Source: Rothia uropygialis (GTDB taxonomy: Bacteria; Actinomycetota; Actinomycetes; Actinomycetales; Micrococcaceae). From it: a stretch of DNA of 64,000 nt. The notes beneath the pieces were generated by a model. That model was not told the origin of the DNA, did not search any database, and saw nothing but the letters and a program-made list of their open reading frames with translations. Location: NCBI RefSeq assembly GCF_004137765.1, contig NZ_NOIS01000002.1, forward strand, positions 620,001 to 684,000, in the 5' to 3' direction. The position numbers were made by a program, and so were the translations under genes. This document shows positions 52,348 through 61,014 of the stretch, in pieces; positions within the stretch are counted from its first letter, which is position 1; every line of letters starts with the position of its first letter.

Positions 52348-53079
52348 TTACTTGCTTGTCACGGTCAGCCGGGTGATGTCTGCCCGGAAGAGATCGCGGG
52401 ATACCTCGACGCGCCTGCCCCGCTGGTCATACGCCGTACGTCGGATGTCATACAGAGCAGCACCGGGAACGACGTTCAGCAGAAGGGCAGCCGCGGGGGA
52501 TGCGGATCCGACGGCGATGGACTCTTCGGCGTGGTCGATTACGACGTCATACTGCTTGCGCATGAGCGCATAGATTGACCCCAACTGATGATCAAGGATT
52601 CCAGGGAAAAGGTCTGCCGGGAGCATCATCTCCTCGAGGGACAACGGTGTCCCGCCCGCGGACCTTAGACGACGGATGACGACGATCTGCCCTCCCAGGG
52701 TCTGCAGCCCGGCCCGCTCCTCGAAGCTCGCCGGTCGCTCCTCCGTGAACAGGACCGTGGTCCCGGGCTCATGACCCTGCTCGACGAGAATCGTGGGAAC
52801 GCCGACGGGACGGTCGAGACACCGTGTGACCACCAGTGGCGGTTCTGGAACCGGCTCCAGATAGCCCACGATGTCCGTTTCACGGATGAAGGAACCGCCA
52901 CCACGCCCGGTCCTTCGCACTATGCGGCCCTCCTGGGCCAGGACTCCCAGTTCCCTTCGCAGCGTCCCACGGGAGACGCCCAGTTGTTGGGCCAGGTTGC
53001 GTTCAGACGGAAGTTTCCGTTCACCAGCAAGCCGCAAGCGCTCAATGATGAACAGCAGGTCGTGGCGCAGGTCCTGCAT
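52348..53079 (-). CDS. GntR/HutC family transcriptional regulator
   Basis: It has an N-terminal winged helix (ERLRLAGERKLPSERNLAQQLGVSRGTLRRELGVLAQEGRIVRRTGRGG) and a C-terminal UTRA ligand domain (about 80-240; LRSAGGTPLSLEEMMLP, LNVVPGAALYDIRRTAYD). It has 243 residues; GGAGG lies before the ATG at 53079, and the frame is open 19 codons further. It sits between the transporter it follows and the divergent HAD gene, with a palindrome in the gap, so it probably controls both neighbours. Confidence 0.88.
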   Translation of the reverse strand: MQDLRHDLLFIIERLRLAGERKLPSERNLAQQLGVSRGTLRRELGVLAQEGRIVRRTGRGGGSFIRETDIVGYLEPVPEPPLVVTRCLDRPVGVPTILVEQGHEPGTTVLFTEERPASFEERAGLQTLGGQIVVIRRLRSAGGTPLSLEEMMLPADLFPGILDHQLGSIYALMRKQYDVVIDHAEESIAVGSASPAAALLLNVVPGAALYDIRRTAYDQRGRRVEVSRDLFRADITRLTVTSK

Positions 53080-53124
53080 ATACGTCCTCCATATGGTCAG
53101 CCTCGTTGAACCAATAGGCTCACC

Positions 53125-53138
53125 GAGTGCACGCACTC
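53125..53138. promoter_or_regulatory. Candidate GntR operator
   Basis: GAGTGC (53125-53130) and GCACTC (53133-53138) form a perfect palindrome with a 2-base centre, 46 bases upstream of the GntR start and within the divergent gap with the HAD gene. The rest of the 226-base gap is A+T-rich and may hold the promoters. Confidence 0.45.
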
Positions 53139-53305
53139 TGACAGTGCTTCACATCACATACAGGAGAATGTATTCCGAGAACATGAGCGTGTCCATAACA
53201 TTTTGACACTTTTCAAACCTTTATAAGGTCCAAAAGAATGCACCAAAAAGAGAAATTCTTGCTGTTAGTATCTCACCTACATCTCGTACCCCAGAAGGAG
53301 GCTCC

Positions 53306-53995
53306 ATGACCGAATCGCCCACTATCCGCCCCTCCGTTGCGGCGCTCGTACGGCGCTCGAATGCCATCCTGCTCGATTACAACGGCACACTTTCCGACGA
53401 CGAGGAGCTGCTTGCCGAACTGATCAGCGAGGTTTCCGCAACCGAACTGGGTATCCGTCTCAGCAGGGAACGCTATTTCTTGGAATTTGCGGGATGCACC
53501 GAGGAATATATGTTTGAGGTGCTCGGCAAGGAAACCGGAAGATTGAAGAAGACGCCTCACGAGCTGCTGCAGATCTTCAACGGTCTCTATCTTGAGCGCA
53601 CGCGTCGACACAGCACCATCGCCCCGGCTACTCGCGATTTCGTCAAAGGCGCCCGGCGTCAGGGCAAACGCCTTGTGGTCGTGACAGCCGCGAGCCGCGA
53701 CGTCGTCGTTCCGGTCCTCGAACAGGCCGATCTGCTCAGGGAATTGGACGGGGTCGTCGCGCTCGAGGATGTTGAGGCACCCAAGCCGCACCCCGAGGCT
53801 TATCTCACCGCTCTCGAACGGCTGCGCCTGGCCCCGTCACAGGCAGTCGCATTCGAGGATTCGCGGACCGGCATCACCGCCGCGCGAGACGCGGGAATAA
53901 CGACGGTCGCCGTCATCGGCAGCCTTGAAGAGAAGGCACTGCGCGAATTGACGGAGTACACGACGCACGCACTCGCGCCGGAGCTTCTGGGGTGA
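53306..53995 (+). CDS. HAD superfamily phosphatase-like protein with DYN motif
   Basis: A haloacid dehalogenase-type enzyme with a helical cap between motifs I and II. Motif I reads LLDYNGTLSDDE, motif II VVVTAASRD (Thr), and motifs III/IV PKPHPEAYLTALERL and AFEDSRTGITAARDAG. The nucleophile Asp is present, but the second Asp, the usual general acid of phosphatases, is Asn. It has 229 residues. AAGGAGG precedes the ATG by four bases. It is divergent from GntR and near a damaged organophosphate transporter, so its substrate may be an imported phosphorylated compound; this is inference. Confidence 0.85.
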   Translation: MTESPTIRPSVAALVRRSNAILLDYNGTLSDDEELLAELISEVSATELGIRLSRERYFLEFAGCTEEYMFEVLGKETGRLKKTPHELLQIFNGLYLERTRRHSTIAPATRDFVKGARRQGKRLVVVTAASRDVVVPVLEQADLLRELDGVVALEDVEAPKPHPEAYLTALERLRLAPSQAVAFEDSRTGITAARDAGITTVAVIGSLEEKALRELTEYTTHALAPELLG

Positions 53996-54000
53996 TCGAA

Positions 54001-54037
54001 CGAGAGCCGGGGGCCAACCTATAGCCCCCGGCTCTCG
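54001..54037 (+). terminator. Terminator of the HAD gene
   Basis: Perfect 14-base arms (54001-54014 and 54024-54037) with a 9-base loop begin six bases after the HAD stop. Confidence 0.8.
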
Positions 54038-54052
54038 CGCATTGATTCCCGG

Positions 54053-54080
54053 CCAAGAATCCGCCTACTGCGATTCTTGG
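54053..54080 (-). terminator. Terminator of the MFS efflux gene
   Basis: CCAAGAATC (54053-54061) pairs perfectly with GATTCTTGG (54072-54080), about 70 bases past the MFS stop on the minus strand. Together with the hairpin beside it, it isolates two convergent genes. Confidence 0.5.
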
Positions 54081-54150
54081 AGGCCGATCTCCGGCCAGCC
54101 ACCCGGTTCACCGCAGAATATGCCTCCAGGGGCCGGCCGCCGAGCCGTAC

Positions 54151-55476
54151 TTAGTCGGTACCCCGCGTGATGGCCTCGGCCTCGGCCTCCGCACTCTCAT
54201 GCGGGCGGGAGACCTGTGCCAAGCGGTGGCCGCCGAATACCAGCACGATGATGGACACGACGAGGGTCGCCACGGCCATCCAGTACGGGGCACCTGCACC
54301 GACCGCGTCGGCCACCGGCCCCGCGATGGCCGGGGCGATCGCGCCACCGATAAAACGAACACCCGAGTAGGTCGACGATGCGATCGAACGCGGAAGGCTC
54401 GTAGCCTCCATGACGGTTTCAGTCAGGGCAGTGTTCATAACACCTTGGAAGAGGCCCGCAATCACAATGAAGACGATCAGTCCGACGACGGATTCATGCC
54501 AGATGGCCGCGCACGCCATCGTGATCGCCAAAAGGCCAAGCATGGTGTACAGAACCGGACGAAGCCCGAAGCGACGAGTCAGCATGGGCGCCAAGAACAC
54601 CGATGCGATCGCAAGGGCGAGGCCCCAGCCGAAGAAGACGAAGCCCAGCTCGTGAGCGCCGAATTCGGTACCGTTCTTGGCCGCGGCGGCTTCCAATGGG
54701 TACGGGCTGTACGCGAGAAGGACGAAGAAGGCGAAATTGTAGAAGAGAGCGGTGAACGCCAGAACTCGGAGGGCCGGGTCCTTGAGGGCCTTGAAGCCCG
54801 CGGTGAACGCGTGCTTCTCAACCGGCTGAGCAGAGTCCTTCTTCGGGTTGCGGAGCAGGGAGACGATGGCGATGAAACCGACGGCCATGAGCGCGGCGGT
54901 ACCGAAGAAGGGCCCGCGCCAAGAAATGGAACCAAGCAGCCCGCCGACCAGCGGTCCGACGGCCATGCCGATCCCCAACGCGGCCTCGTAGAGCATCACG
55001 GCCTGGCCGCTGCCGCCGGCCGCTGCACCGACGATCGCGGAGAGTGCCGTCGAGATGAAGAGGGCGTTGCCGAGTCCCCAACCGGCTCGGAATCCGATGA
55101 TTTCCCCAACGCTGCCCGATGCACCAGCGAACGCGGCGAAGGCGATGATCAGGACCAGCCCGACGAGCAAAGTCGTCTTGATGCCGATTCGGCTGGATAC
55201 CCAACCGGTGAAGAACATCGCGATGCCCGTGATGAAGAGATAGCTCGTGAAGAGCAACATCGTCTGACCGGCCGTAGCGTTGAGTTCGCTACTGATGGCC
55301 GGAAGAATCGGGTCGACTAGTCCGATGCCCATGAAAGAAACCATGCACGCGAACGCGATGGCCCAAACCGCGATGGGCTGACGCAGAATCGACTGTTTTT
55401 TCTGAGGTGAAGAATCAGGAGAGCTTTGTCTGCTCTCCACCACGGGATGAGTTCCGGTGGGTGTACTTGTACTCAT
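54151..55476 (-). CDS. MFS drug-efflux type transporter (DHA1-like, 12 membrane segments)
   Basis: A proton-driven major facilitator. The first helix ends GIGLVDPILPAISSELNATAGQ, typical of drug exporters, and GWVSSRIGIKTTLLVGL is the loop 2-3 signature. Twelve segments and a central cytoplasmic loop rich in Lys are visible, with an acidic C-terminus (HESAEAEAEAI). It has 441 residues. It lies downstream of the MarR gene on the same strand, so it is probably an inducible exporter of a toxic compound, but the substrate is unknown. Confidence 0.88.
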   Translation of the reverse strand: MSTSTPTGTHPVVESRQSSPDSSPQKKQSILRQPIAVWAIAFACMVSFMGIGLVDPILPAISSELNATAGQTMLLFTSYLFITGIAMFFTGWVSSRIGIKTTLLVGLVLIIAFAAFAGASGSVGEIIGFRAGWGLGNALFISTALSAIVGAAAGGSGQAVMLYEAALGIGMAVGPLVGGLLGSISWRGPFFGTAALMAVGFIAIVSLLRNPKKDSAQPVEKHAFTAGFKALKDPALRVLAFTALFYNFAFFVLLAYSPYPLEAAAAKNGTEFGAHELGFVFFGWGLALAIASVFLAPMLTRRFGLRPVLYTMLGLLAITMACAAIWHESVVGLIVFIVIAGLFQGVMNTALTETVMEATSLPRSIASSTYSGVRFIGGAIAPAIAGPVADAVGAGAPYWMAVATLVVSIIVLVFGGHRLAQVSRPHESAEAEAEAITRGTD

Positions 55477-55557
55477 GCGGTGCTATTGCCTCCAATAGGT
55501 GCGGCGTCGTCTAACCGAACCACACATTGCTTCACTATATATCTGGGTAAAAACGTG

Positions 55558-55600
55558 GGCGCCAGGCACAAACGGGATAAAACGTCGTTTATCTGGCGCC
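55558..55600 (-). terminator. Nested inverted repeat between the marR gene and the MFS gene
   Basis: GGCGCCAG (55558-55565) pairs with CTGGCGCC (55593-55600), with GATAAA/TTTATC as an inner stem. On the minus strand a CACGTTTTTAC stretch follows, so it may be the MarR gene terminator. TATAGT further along the minus strand could be a -10 for the MFS gene. Confidence 0.5.
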
Positions 55601-55653
55601 AGACCGAGCGGGTCGGATGGGGTAGACACATCCTCCGGCGCTCATACGGGCGT

Positions 55654-56133
55654 CTACAAGTCGTCGAGATCCTTGTTGATGGACCCCAGGATCTCCGAAG
55701 CCCGCCACAAAGTTTTCCGCTCTTCGCTGGACAGCCGCGCAACCGCGGGCTGAATTCGCTGTGTCGCCTTCTTGCGGAAGTCGTTGAGCTCCTTCTTCCC
55801 CGATGGGGTGATTTCGATGAGCTGAGCACGACCGTCGTACGGATCCGCCTGACGCCTCACGAGCCCCTCGATTTCCAGACGCTTGAGCACGCCGGTCATC
55901 GTGGGTTGCGTGATGTGTTCCGCCGAGGCAAGATCGCCGATTCTCATGGGACCCACCAAGCTGAGGTTGGAAAGAGTCCGGAGAACGATCGTCGATCGCT
56001 CCCTGCCACTGTGACGGGATGCGGCACGAACAAATCGGCTGGCCACCACGATCAATTCCGTGGCGCGCCGAGATTCGGCAGAGGAGAGAACCCCTTGTCC
56101 GGAAGAGCAGTTTTTCAGGTGCGAGTCTGACAT
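55654..56133 (-). CDS. MarR family transcriptional regulator
   Basis: A winged-helix repressor: LSLVGPMRIGDLASAEHITQPTMTGVLKRLEIEGLVRRQADPYDGRAQLIEITPSGKKEL covers the recognition helix and wing, with dimerisation helices at both ends. It has 159 residues from the ATG at 56133. No ribosome site is present, but TACACT lies exactly six bases upstream, so the message may be leaderless. A palindrome overlaps this promoter. It probably controls itself and the downstream MFS exporter. Confidence 0.9.
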   Translation of the reverse strand: MSDSHLKNCSSGQGVLSSAESRRATELIVVASRFVRAASRHSGRERSTIVLRTLSNLSLVGPMRIGDLASAEHITQPTMTGVLKRLEIEGLVRRQADPYDGRAQLIEITPSGKKELNDFRKKATQRIQPAVARLSSEERKTLWRASEILGSINKDLDDL

Positions 56134-56139
56134 GGCCCT

Positions 56140-56145
56140 AGTGTA
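56140..56145 (-). promoter_or_regulatory. -10 element for leaderless marR mRNA
   Basis: TACACT on the minus strand is separated by six bases from the ATG at 56133, with no Shine-Dalgarno sequence. Confidence 0.5.
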
Positions 56146-56156
56146 CCTCAAATTAT

Positions 56157-56169
56157 ATAGCTTTGCTAT
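56157..56169. promoter_or_regulatory. Candidate MarR operator
   Basis: ATAGC TTT GCTAT is a perfect 5-base inverted repeat in A+T-rich DNA, ending at the base before the upstream hydrolase stop and 24 bases upstream of the marR start, across the expected -35 to -10 spacer. This is the usual position for MarR autorepression. Confidence 0.5.
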
Positions 56170-57069
56170 TTATATCCGTGGCGACCCTTCGTTTTTGGCG
56201 AGATGCGGCGCAATGACGGTCTTCCAGATGGCAGCGCTTGCCACTCTGAACGGCCCCATGTGACCAATCGAGTCAACCCCGAGGTCTCGGGGCGAGTACC
56301 GAAAATGCAGTCTTCGGGCCCCCGAGTAAAACGAGAGCAGCATGCGCAACGCCGACTTGGACATCACCACATCATCCGTGAAGGAGATTGCCGTGATAGG
56401 CGACTCGACGGCCGCGTACTCCGGTGCCAGCCAAGGACGTTCCCCCAGGATATAACGCGGATAAGCCACCCATCGCCTCCATTGACTCATGACTCCGGAG
56501 GGAAGATTGCCAAAGAACCTCAGTTTTCGGCCCGGATAATAGCCGCAGATTTTTTGAGCCACCGGGCCGACAAGGAAGAACATTGCCATGCCCGGCACAG
56601 CGGTCTGCCACGGCGATTTCCAACCCGACCCGACGCCACTGGCCACAAAAATACCTTTTGTTACGCCCCGGTCACCCGCCAGCCCCAGAAGCTGCCCACC
56701 CAGGCTGTGCCCGATCCACGTTACGGGCAGGGCGGGGCCCTGCTCCCCGATCCAATCGATGACGGTGCGAGCGTCGTCGGCCCAGTCCAGGATGTTCACA
56801 TCCGAATCCTTGAGGCTGCCGGCCAACGATTCACCGAATCCTGAGTAGTCGAAGGAGACCGCGACAATTCCTTGCTCGGCCAGCCAGCGCGCAAACGCGT
56901 TGTAGTGCCTCGCCCGCGTTGCGATCGCGGGAACAATCAGGGCCGCTCCCTGGGCCGTTTCCCAGTTGCCCCAGGACGTCACCGAAATGGGCAACCCCCG
57001 AACGCTTCGAAGCTCAACAGACTGAGGCTCGATCTTCCGATCGGACTTGTTTGCCGTTTCCGGAAACAT
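56170..57069 (-). CDS. Alpha/beta hydrolase family protein
   Basis: A serine hydrolase fold: ALIVPAIATRARHYNAFARWLAEQGIVAVSFDYSGFGES precedes the nucleophile elbow VTWIGHSLGGQLLGLA (Ser in GHSLGG), with TAISFTDDVVMS (acid region) and SIGHMGPFR (His) near the end. The length of 299 residues is normal for this family. GGGAG lies eight bases upstream of the ATG. It is transcribed toward marR and separated from it by 36 bases that include the marR promoter. The substrate is unknown. Confidence 0.8.
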   Translation of the reverse strand: MFPETANKSDRKIEPQSVELRSVRGLPISVTSWGNWETAQGAALIVPAIATRARHYNAFARWLAEQGIVAVSFDYSGFGESLAGSLKDSDVNILDWADDARTVIDWIGEQGPALPVTWIGHSLGGQLLGLAGDRGVTKGIFVASGVGSGWKSPWQTAVPGMAMFFLVGPVAQKICGYYPGRKLRFFGNLPSGVMSQWRRWVAYPRYILGERPWLAPEYAAVESPITAISFTDDVVMSKSALRMLLSFYSGARRLHFRYSPRDLGVDSIGHMGPFRVASAAIWKTVIAPHLAKNEGSPRI

Positions 57070-57212
57070 CGTGGGATCTCCCGCCCTGCCGACACCTGTC
57101 CGACAATTAGTCTTGTCATGGCGAGTTTCAGCTCACCATCACGTTTACGGTACCGCGCGTACCGGATACTTACCACTGCGGGGTCCGTCCGGGCGTCGCA
57201 GGAGAATTGGGG

Positions 57213-58067
57213 ATGTCCATGTTCTTGCCGTTCCACCAGGTCGACGTTTTTGCGCCCGGACCGCTGCCGGGGAACCCACTCGCCGTCGTTCACGACGCCG
57301 ACGCCCTTACCGACCGGCAGATGCAAGCCTTCGCGAATTGGACCAATCTGTCCGAGACCACTTTTCTCCTGGCGCCTACCTCCGGCGAGGCCGATTACCG
57401 TCTCCGCATATTCACGCCGACCCGTGAGCTTCCTTTCGCGGGCCACCCGACCTTGGGCTCGGCTCACGCTTGGCTCGAGGCCGGAGGACGCCCGGCCAAC
57501 CAGGAGACCATCACCCAGGAATCCGCTTCGGGGCTGGTCACGCTCCGGCGCTCTGCCGACAGGATCTCATTCGCCGCCCCGCCCCTGATACGTGACGAAC
57601 AAGCAGATGAAAAGACCCTTTGTTCCATCACCGAGCTTCTCGGCACGAACCCGTCACGGGTTGAGGCCGCCCGATGGATCGACAACGGCCCTGGTTGGGT
57701 CGGCCTCGTGCTCACGTCCGCTGATGACGTGCTCGCCCTGAAGCCCCGAATGACCGAGATTGCCACGAGTGGCTTCAAGATCGGTGTCGCCGGATTCTTC
57801 AACCGCCCAGGTTCCCCCGCGGACCTGGAAGTCCGCGCTTTCGGGTCGGGCAATGGAAGCAGCGAAGATCCCGTGACGGGGAGCCTCAACGCAGGCATTG
57901 CACAATGGCTGATTCGAGAAGGCCGAGCACCTCGGAGCTACGTCGCCCGTCAAGGAACCGTATTGGGTCGCGGTGGCATGATCCACGTTGAGAAGAAGGG
58001 CGAGGACGTGTGGATCGGCGGAGCGACCCGAACCATCATCTCCGGCACGATGAGACCGCTGGGCTGA
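57213..58067 (+). CDS. PhzF family isomerase-like protein
   Basis: The PhzF/DapF-like double-domain fold. FHQVDVFAPGPLPGNPLAVV opens it, NLSETTFLL holds the catalytic Glu (about E48), RIFTPTRELPFAGHPTLGSAHAWL follows, and DPVTGSLNAGIAQWLI is the second-domain signature. In phenazine producers PhzF isomerises dihydro-3-hydroxyanthranilate, but most members, including lone ones like this, have unknown substrates, and no phenazine genes are nearby. The ATG at 57213 has GGAG eight bases upstream. It has 284 residues. Confidence 0.9.
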   Translation: MSMFLPFHQVDVFAPGPLPGNPLAVVHDADALTDRQMQAFANWTNLSETTFLLAPTSGEADYRLRIFTPTRELPFAGHPTLGSAHAWLEAGGRPANQETITQESASGLVTLRRSADRISFAAPPLIRDEQADEKTLCSITELLGTNPSRVEAARWIDNGPGWVGLVLTSADDVLALKPRMTEIATSGFKIGVAGFFNRPGSPADLEVRAFGSGNGSSEDPVTGSLNAGIAQWLIREGRAPRSYVARQGTVLGRGGMIHVEKKGEDVWIGGATRTIISGTMRPLG

Positions 58068-58105
58068 AGCCTCGACGAATCTGGTCAGCTCATACTGCAT
58101 ACACA

Positions 58106-58145
58106 AAAGACCCTGGCCCGCCGACACGGCGGAGCCAGGGTCTTT
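58106..58145. terminator. Bidirectional terminator between phzF-like and oxidoreductase genes
   Basis: Perfect 12-base arms (AAAGACCCTGGC at 58106-58117, GCCAGGGTCTTT at 58134-58145) enclose a second stem (CCGCCG/CGGCGG). The A-rich start and T-rich end allow function in both directions between convergent genes. Confidence 0.85.
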
Positions 58146-58158
58146 GACGATGAGGACA

Positions 58159-59175
58159 TTACTCCTCGATACGAACGACCATCTTGCCCTTGTTGGCGCC
58201 TTCCATCATGGAGATGAAAGCGTCGGTGGCGTTGTCCAGGCCGTCGACGACGGTCTCGTCGTACTGGATTCTCCCGTCCTGAAGCCAGTTGCTCATCTTC
58301 TCCTGGAACTCACCCGCATACTCCATGTAGTCGCCCACGATGAAGCCCTTGAAAGCCAGCGACTGCTTGACAAAATTAGCCATATTGTCCGGCCCCGGGG
58401 TCGCTTCCGTCGCGTTGTACTGGCTGATGGCCCCGCACAGCGCTGCGCGGCCGTATCGGTTGAGGACGTCGATCGCCGCCTCCAAGTGGTCGCCGCCCAC
58501 ATTGTCGAAATATACGTCGATTCCCTCCGGAGCCGCTTTCGGAAGCTGTTCGCGAATCGGAGCGGCCTTGTAGTTGAGGGCGACGTCGTAGCCGTACTTC
58601 TTCTCCAACAATTCGGTTTTCTCGTCGCTTCCGGCAGAACCGATGACCTTCGAAGCGCCCAGCAACTGCGCAATCTGCCCCACGGCAGAACCCACAGCAC
58701 CTGCGGCACCCGAGACGAAGACGACGTCCCCTTTCTTGAACTTCGCGACCTGGGTCAGACCCACGTAGGCCGTCAGACCCGTCAATCCCAACATGCCCAG
58801 GTACAAAGACGCAGGCACACCGGGGGTCTCTGAAACCCGGTTGAACTGATCGGCGGGCGCCTGGGCGACGTCGCGCCAGCCGAGCTGGTGAAGAACCAAG
58901 GATCCTTCGGGCAGATCATCACTGCGGGACTCGATGACCTTTCCCACGGCGCCACCCGTCATGGTCTCCCCTACTTCGAAGGGCGCGACGTAGCTCTTAC
59001 CTGCCGACATGCGACCCCGCATGTAAGGATCCACCGACATGAACTGGTTCTTGACTCGCACCTCACCGTCGGAGAGGTCCGGAAGGTCGACCGTTACGGT
59101 GGAGAAGTTCTCCTCCGTGGGCCACCCCTCGGGCCGCGACGCGAGCTGAATTTGCTTGCTGACTTGAGTAGTCAT
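58159..59175 (-). CDS. NADP-dependent MDR-family oxidoreductase (CurA/leukotriene B4 dehydrogenase type)
   Basis: A zinc-independent medium-chain reductase that would reduce activated double bonds. It opens with QIQLASRPEGWP; GLTGLTAYVGLTQVAKFKKGDVVFVSGAAGAVGSAVGQIAQLLG gives the nucleotide-binding domain, and DVYFDNVGGDHLEAAIDVL the following strand. No zinc-binding cysteine set is present. It has 338 residues. It diverges from the ABC-class ATPase. The substrate is unknown. Confidence 0.9.
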   Translation of the reverse strand: MTTQVSKQIQLASRPEGWPTEENFSTVTVDLPDLSDGEVRVKNQFMSVDPYMRGRMSAGKSYVAPFEVGETMTGGAVGKVIESRSDDLPEGSLVLHQLGWRDVAQAPADQFNRVSETPGVPASLYLGMLGLTGLTAYVGLTQVAKFKKGDVVFVSGAAGAVGSAVGQIAQLLGASKVIGSAGSDEKTELLEKKYGYDVALNYKAAPIREQLPKAAPEGIDVYFDNVGGDHLEAAIDVLNRYGRAALCGAISQYNATEATPGPDNMANFVKQSLAFKGFIVGDYMEYAGEFQEKMSNWLQDGRIQYDETVVDGLDNATDAFISMMEGANKGKMVVRIEE

Positions 59176-59210
59176 GTTTGCTTTTCCTCTCCACGGGATT
59201 CGGAACCGAC

Positions 59211-59216
59211 TATACT
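59211..59216 (+). promoter_or_regulatory. -10 element upstream of the ABC-class ATPase
   Basis: TATACT would start a transcript near 59223, with a leader of about 30 bases. No strong -35 is seen at 16-18 bases, and the start codon has no clear ribosome site. Confidence 0.4.
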
Positions 59217-59253
59217 TCCAGACACTGATGTCCCCGACCCGAATAAGCTCTCA

Positions 59254-60942
59254 ATGAACCCCACCAAGCAGGATCTCAGGTCTACCCTTCAGCGACTGGA
59301 CGGCAACGGATACGGTGCCTACAAACGCATCAAAGGCACCTATGATTTCGGAGCATGTGACCTGGTCGTGGATCACGTTCAATCCGATCCGTACGCGCCA
59401 CCGAGCTCCGTCCGAGCGGTTCTGCCTCTTGAAAAGACTTCCCTGTCAGGGCGGCTGGAGGGCCGGCCCGAACAGCTCATCGCTGCCGCGGATTTCGTGG
59501 CGCGCAATCTAAGCAAGGCCCTTTGCGGCTGCGCGTATCGAGGAATCAGCATCACCAAGCCCGGCCAAGAGGTTCTCGAACGAACGAGCGTCGTAGTCAG
59601 GCGCGATGAGATTCAGGTTCGTCTGAACGTCGCGTTACCAGCCGGAGGCCGACGGATTAAGGGGCGGGCCGCGGCCCATTTGCTGGCCGACGATCTTCCT
59701 GAGCTCCTTCAGAATTCCGCAATTCTGGACGGGTTGGATGTCAATGCGCTGGAAGAACACATCCAGCTGTACCTCGACCAGCTGGCCGTTCAGTCCGAGT
59801 TGCGCGAGCGCAATCTGGTTTCCTTCGTGGGCGAAGGCGCCGTACTGCCCCGGGCGTCGGGCGATTCCGACCTGCCGTTGCGCGACGCCGTTCGGTTCCG
59901 TTCCCCCGAAGGAATGCGTCAGGAGTTCTCCCTCCCGAGCGGCCGCACAGTAACAGGCATGGGCGTCCCGCGAGGCATTACAGTGATCGTGGGCGGCGGG
60001 TACCACGGCAAATCGACTCTCCTGCGCGCGATGGAACGCGGCGTGTACCCTCACGTCGGCGGGGACGGCAGAGAATGGGTCCTGACCGTTCCGGACGCGA
60101 TGAGCATCCGCGCCGAGGACGGGCGCGCCGTCACGGGGGTGGATATATCCCCGTTCATATCCAATTTGCCGTCGGGAACGGATACATCGCGGTTCACAAC
60201 CACGAATGCGTCGGGTTCGACGTCGCAGGCGGCGAATCTCGCCGAGTCCTTGGAGATCGGCACCTCCTTGTTGCTCATCGACGAAGACACCTCGGCCACC
60301 AACTTCATGATCCGGGATCCTGCGATGCGTGAACTGATTCCTGCGGGATCGGAACCGATCACCCCGTTCGTCGAACGCGTCCGGCCGCTCTTGGAAGAAC
60401 GGGATACCTCGACGATTTTGGTAGCCGGAGGCACCGGTGCTTTTTTCGGCGTCGCGGACCACGTGATCGCCATGAACGCATACGTTCCTTCGGACGTCAC
60501 AGACAGGGCGCACAGGATCGCCTCGGATTTCGATCCAGACAACCATGAGGATCACGCGCCGCAGCGAGGGATTTTCGCTTGCTCTACGGGCCGCGTGCCT
60601 ACCTCCGGGGCGCTCAACCCTGCGGACAAGAAGAAAAGTGCACGAGGTCGGGGACTCGGTTCGATCCAGCTGGGTCGTGAGGACATCGACGTCGCCTACC
60701 TAGGGCAGCTGGTCGATCCGTCGCAGACCAATGCAATCGCACAGTGCATCGAGGCTGTGTCCCGAGAGCTCGACGGCACCCTCGAGATGAACCAGGCGGT
60801 CGAACGTATTTGGCGTCGACTTCGCGAGCGCGGGCTGGACGTTCTGACCGGAAAGGAACGACCGCGCGGCGATCTGGCGATGCCTCGTCCGCAGGAGATA
60901 CACGGCGCCATCAGCCGCTACCGCAAACTCAAATTGCGGTGA
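59254..60942 (+). CDS. Predicted ATPase of the ABC class (MRB1590-like)
   Basis: A 562-residue soluble protein of the ABC-class ATPase family whose bacterial role is unknown; the trypanosome relative MRB1590 works in RNA editing. An N-terminal domain (1-240) precedes Walker A GGGYHGKST (247-255), an ABC-signature-like ASGSTSQAAN (319-328), Walker B SLLLIDEDTSATNFM (338-352), and ILVAGGTGAFFGVADHVI. There are no membrane segments, so it is not a transporter. The C-terminal domain has an Arg/Lys-rich patch (KKKSARGRG) that could bind nucleic acid. The start is taken at MNPTKQDL, as the frame upstream overlaps the divergent gene. Confidence 0.88.
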   Translation: MNPTKQDLRSTLQRLDGNGYGAYKRIKGTYDFGACDLVVDHVQSDPYAPPSSVRAVLPLEKTSLSGRLEGRPEQLIAAADFVARNLSKALCGCAYRGISITKPGQEVLERTSVVVRRDEIQVRLNVALPAGGRRIKGRAAAHLLADDLPELLQNSAILDGLDVNALEEHIQLYLDQLAVQSELRERNLVSFVGEGAVLPRASGDSDLPLRDAVRFRSPEGMRQEFSLPSGRTVTGMGVPRGITVIVGGGYHGKSTLLRAMERGVYPHVGGDGREWVLTVPDAMSIRAEDGRAVTGVDISPFISNLPSGTDTSRFTTTNASGSTSQAANLAESLEIGTSLLLIDEDTSATNFMIRDPAMRELIPAGSEPITPFVERVRPLLEERDTSTILVAGGTGAFFGVADHVIAMNAYVPSDVTDRAHRIASDFDPDNHEDHAPQRGIFACSTGRVPTSGALNPADKKKSARGRGLGSIQLGREDIDVAYLGQLVDPSQTNAIAQCIEAVSRELDGTLEMNQAVERIWRRLRERGLDVLTGKERPRGDLAMPRPQEIHGAISRYRKLKLR

Positions 60943-61014
60943 ACGCCCCGGTCCGACCGAACTCTACCGGGAAAGGTAGTGCCTGCCCCACTGTGCGGAA
61001 TGCGCTGTCTTTTT

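Noticed and set aside
53215-53223. A third copy of the ftsZ-leader repeat upstream of the HAD gene
   Set aside because: Only nine bases (AAACCTTTA) match in an A+T-rich stretch, which is likely by chance.
53204-53230. TTGACA and TATAAG as a promoter for the HAD gene
   Set aside because: The spacing is 13 bases, too short for a normal sigma-70 type promoter.
57213-58067. PhzF as evidence of phenazine synthesis
   Set aside because: No other phenazine genes are present and most PhzF-family proteins have unrelated or unknown roles.
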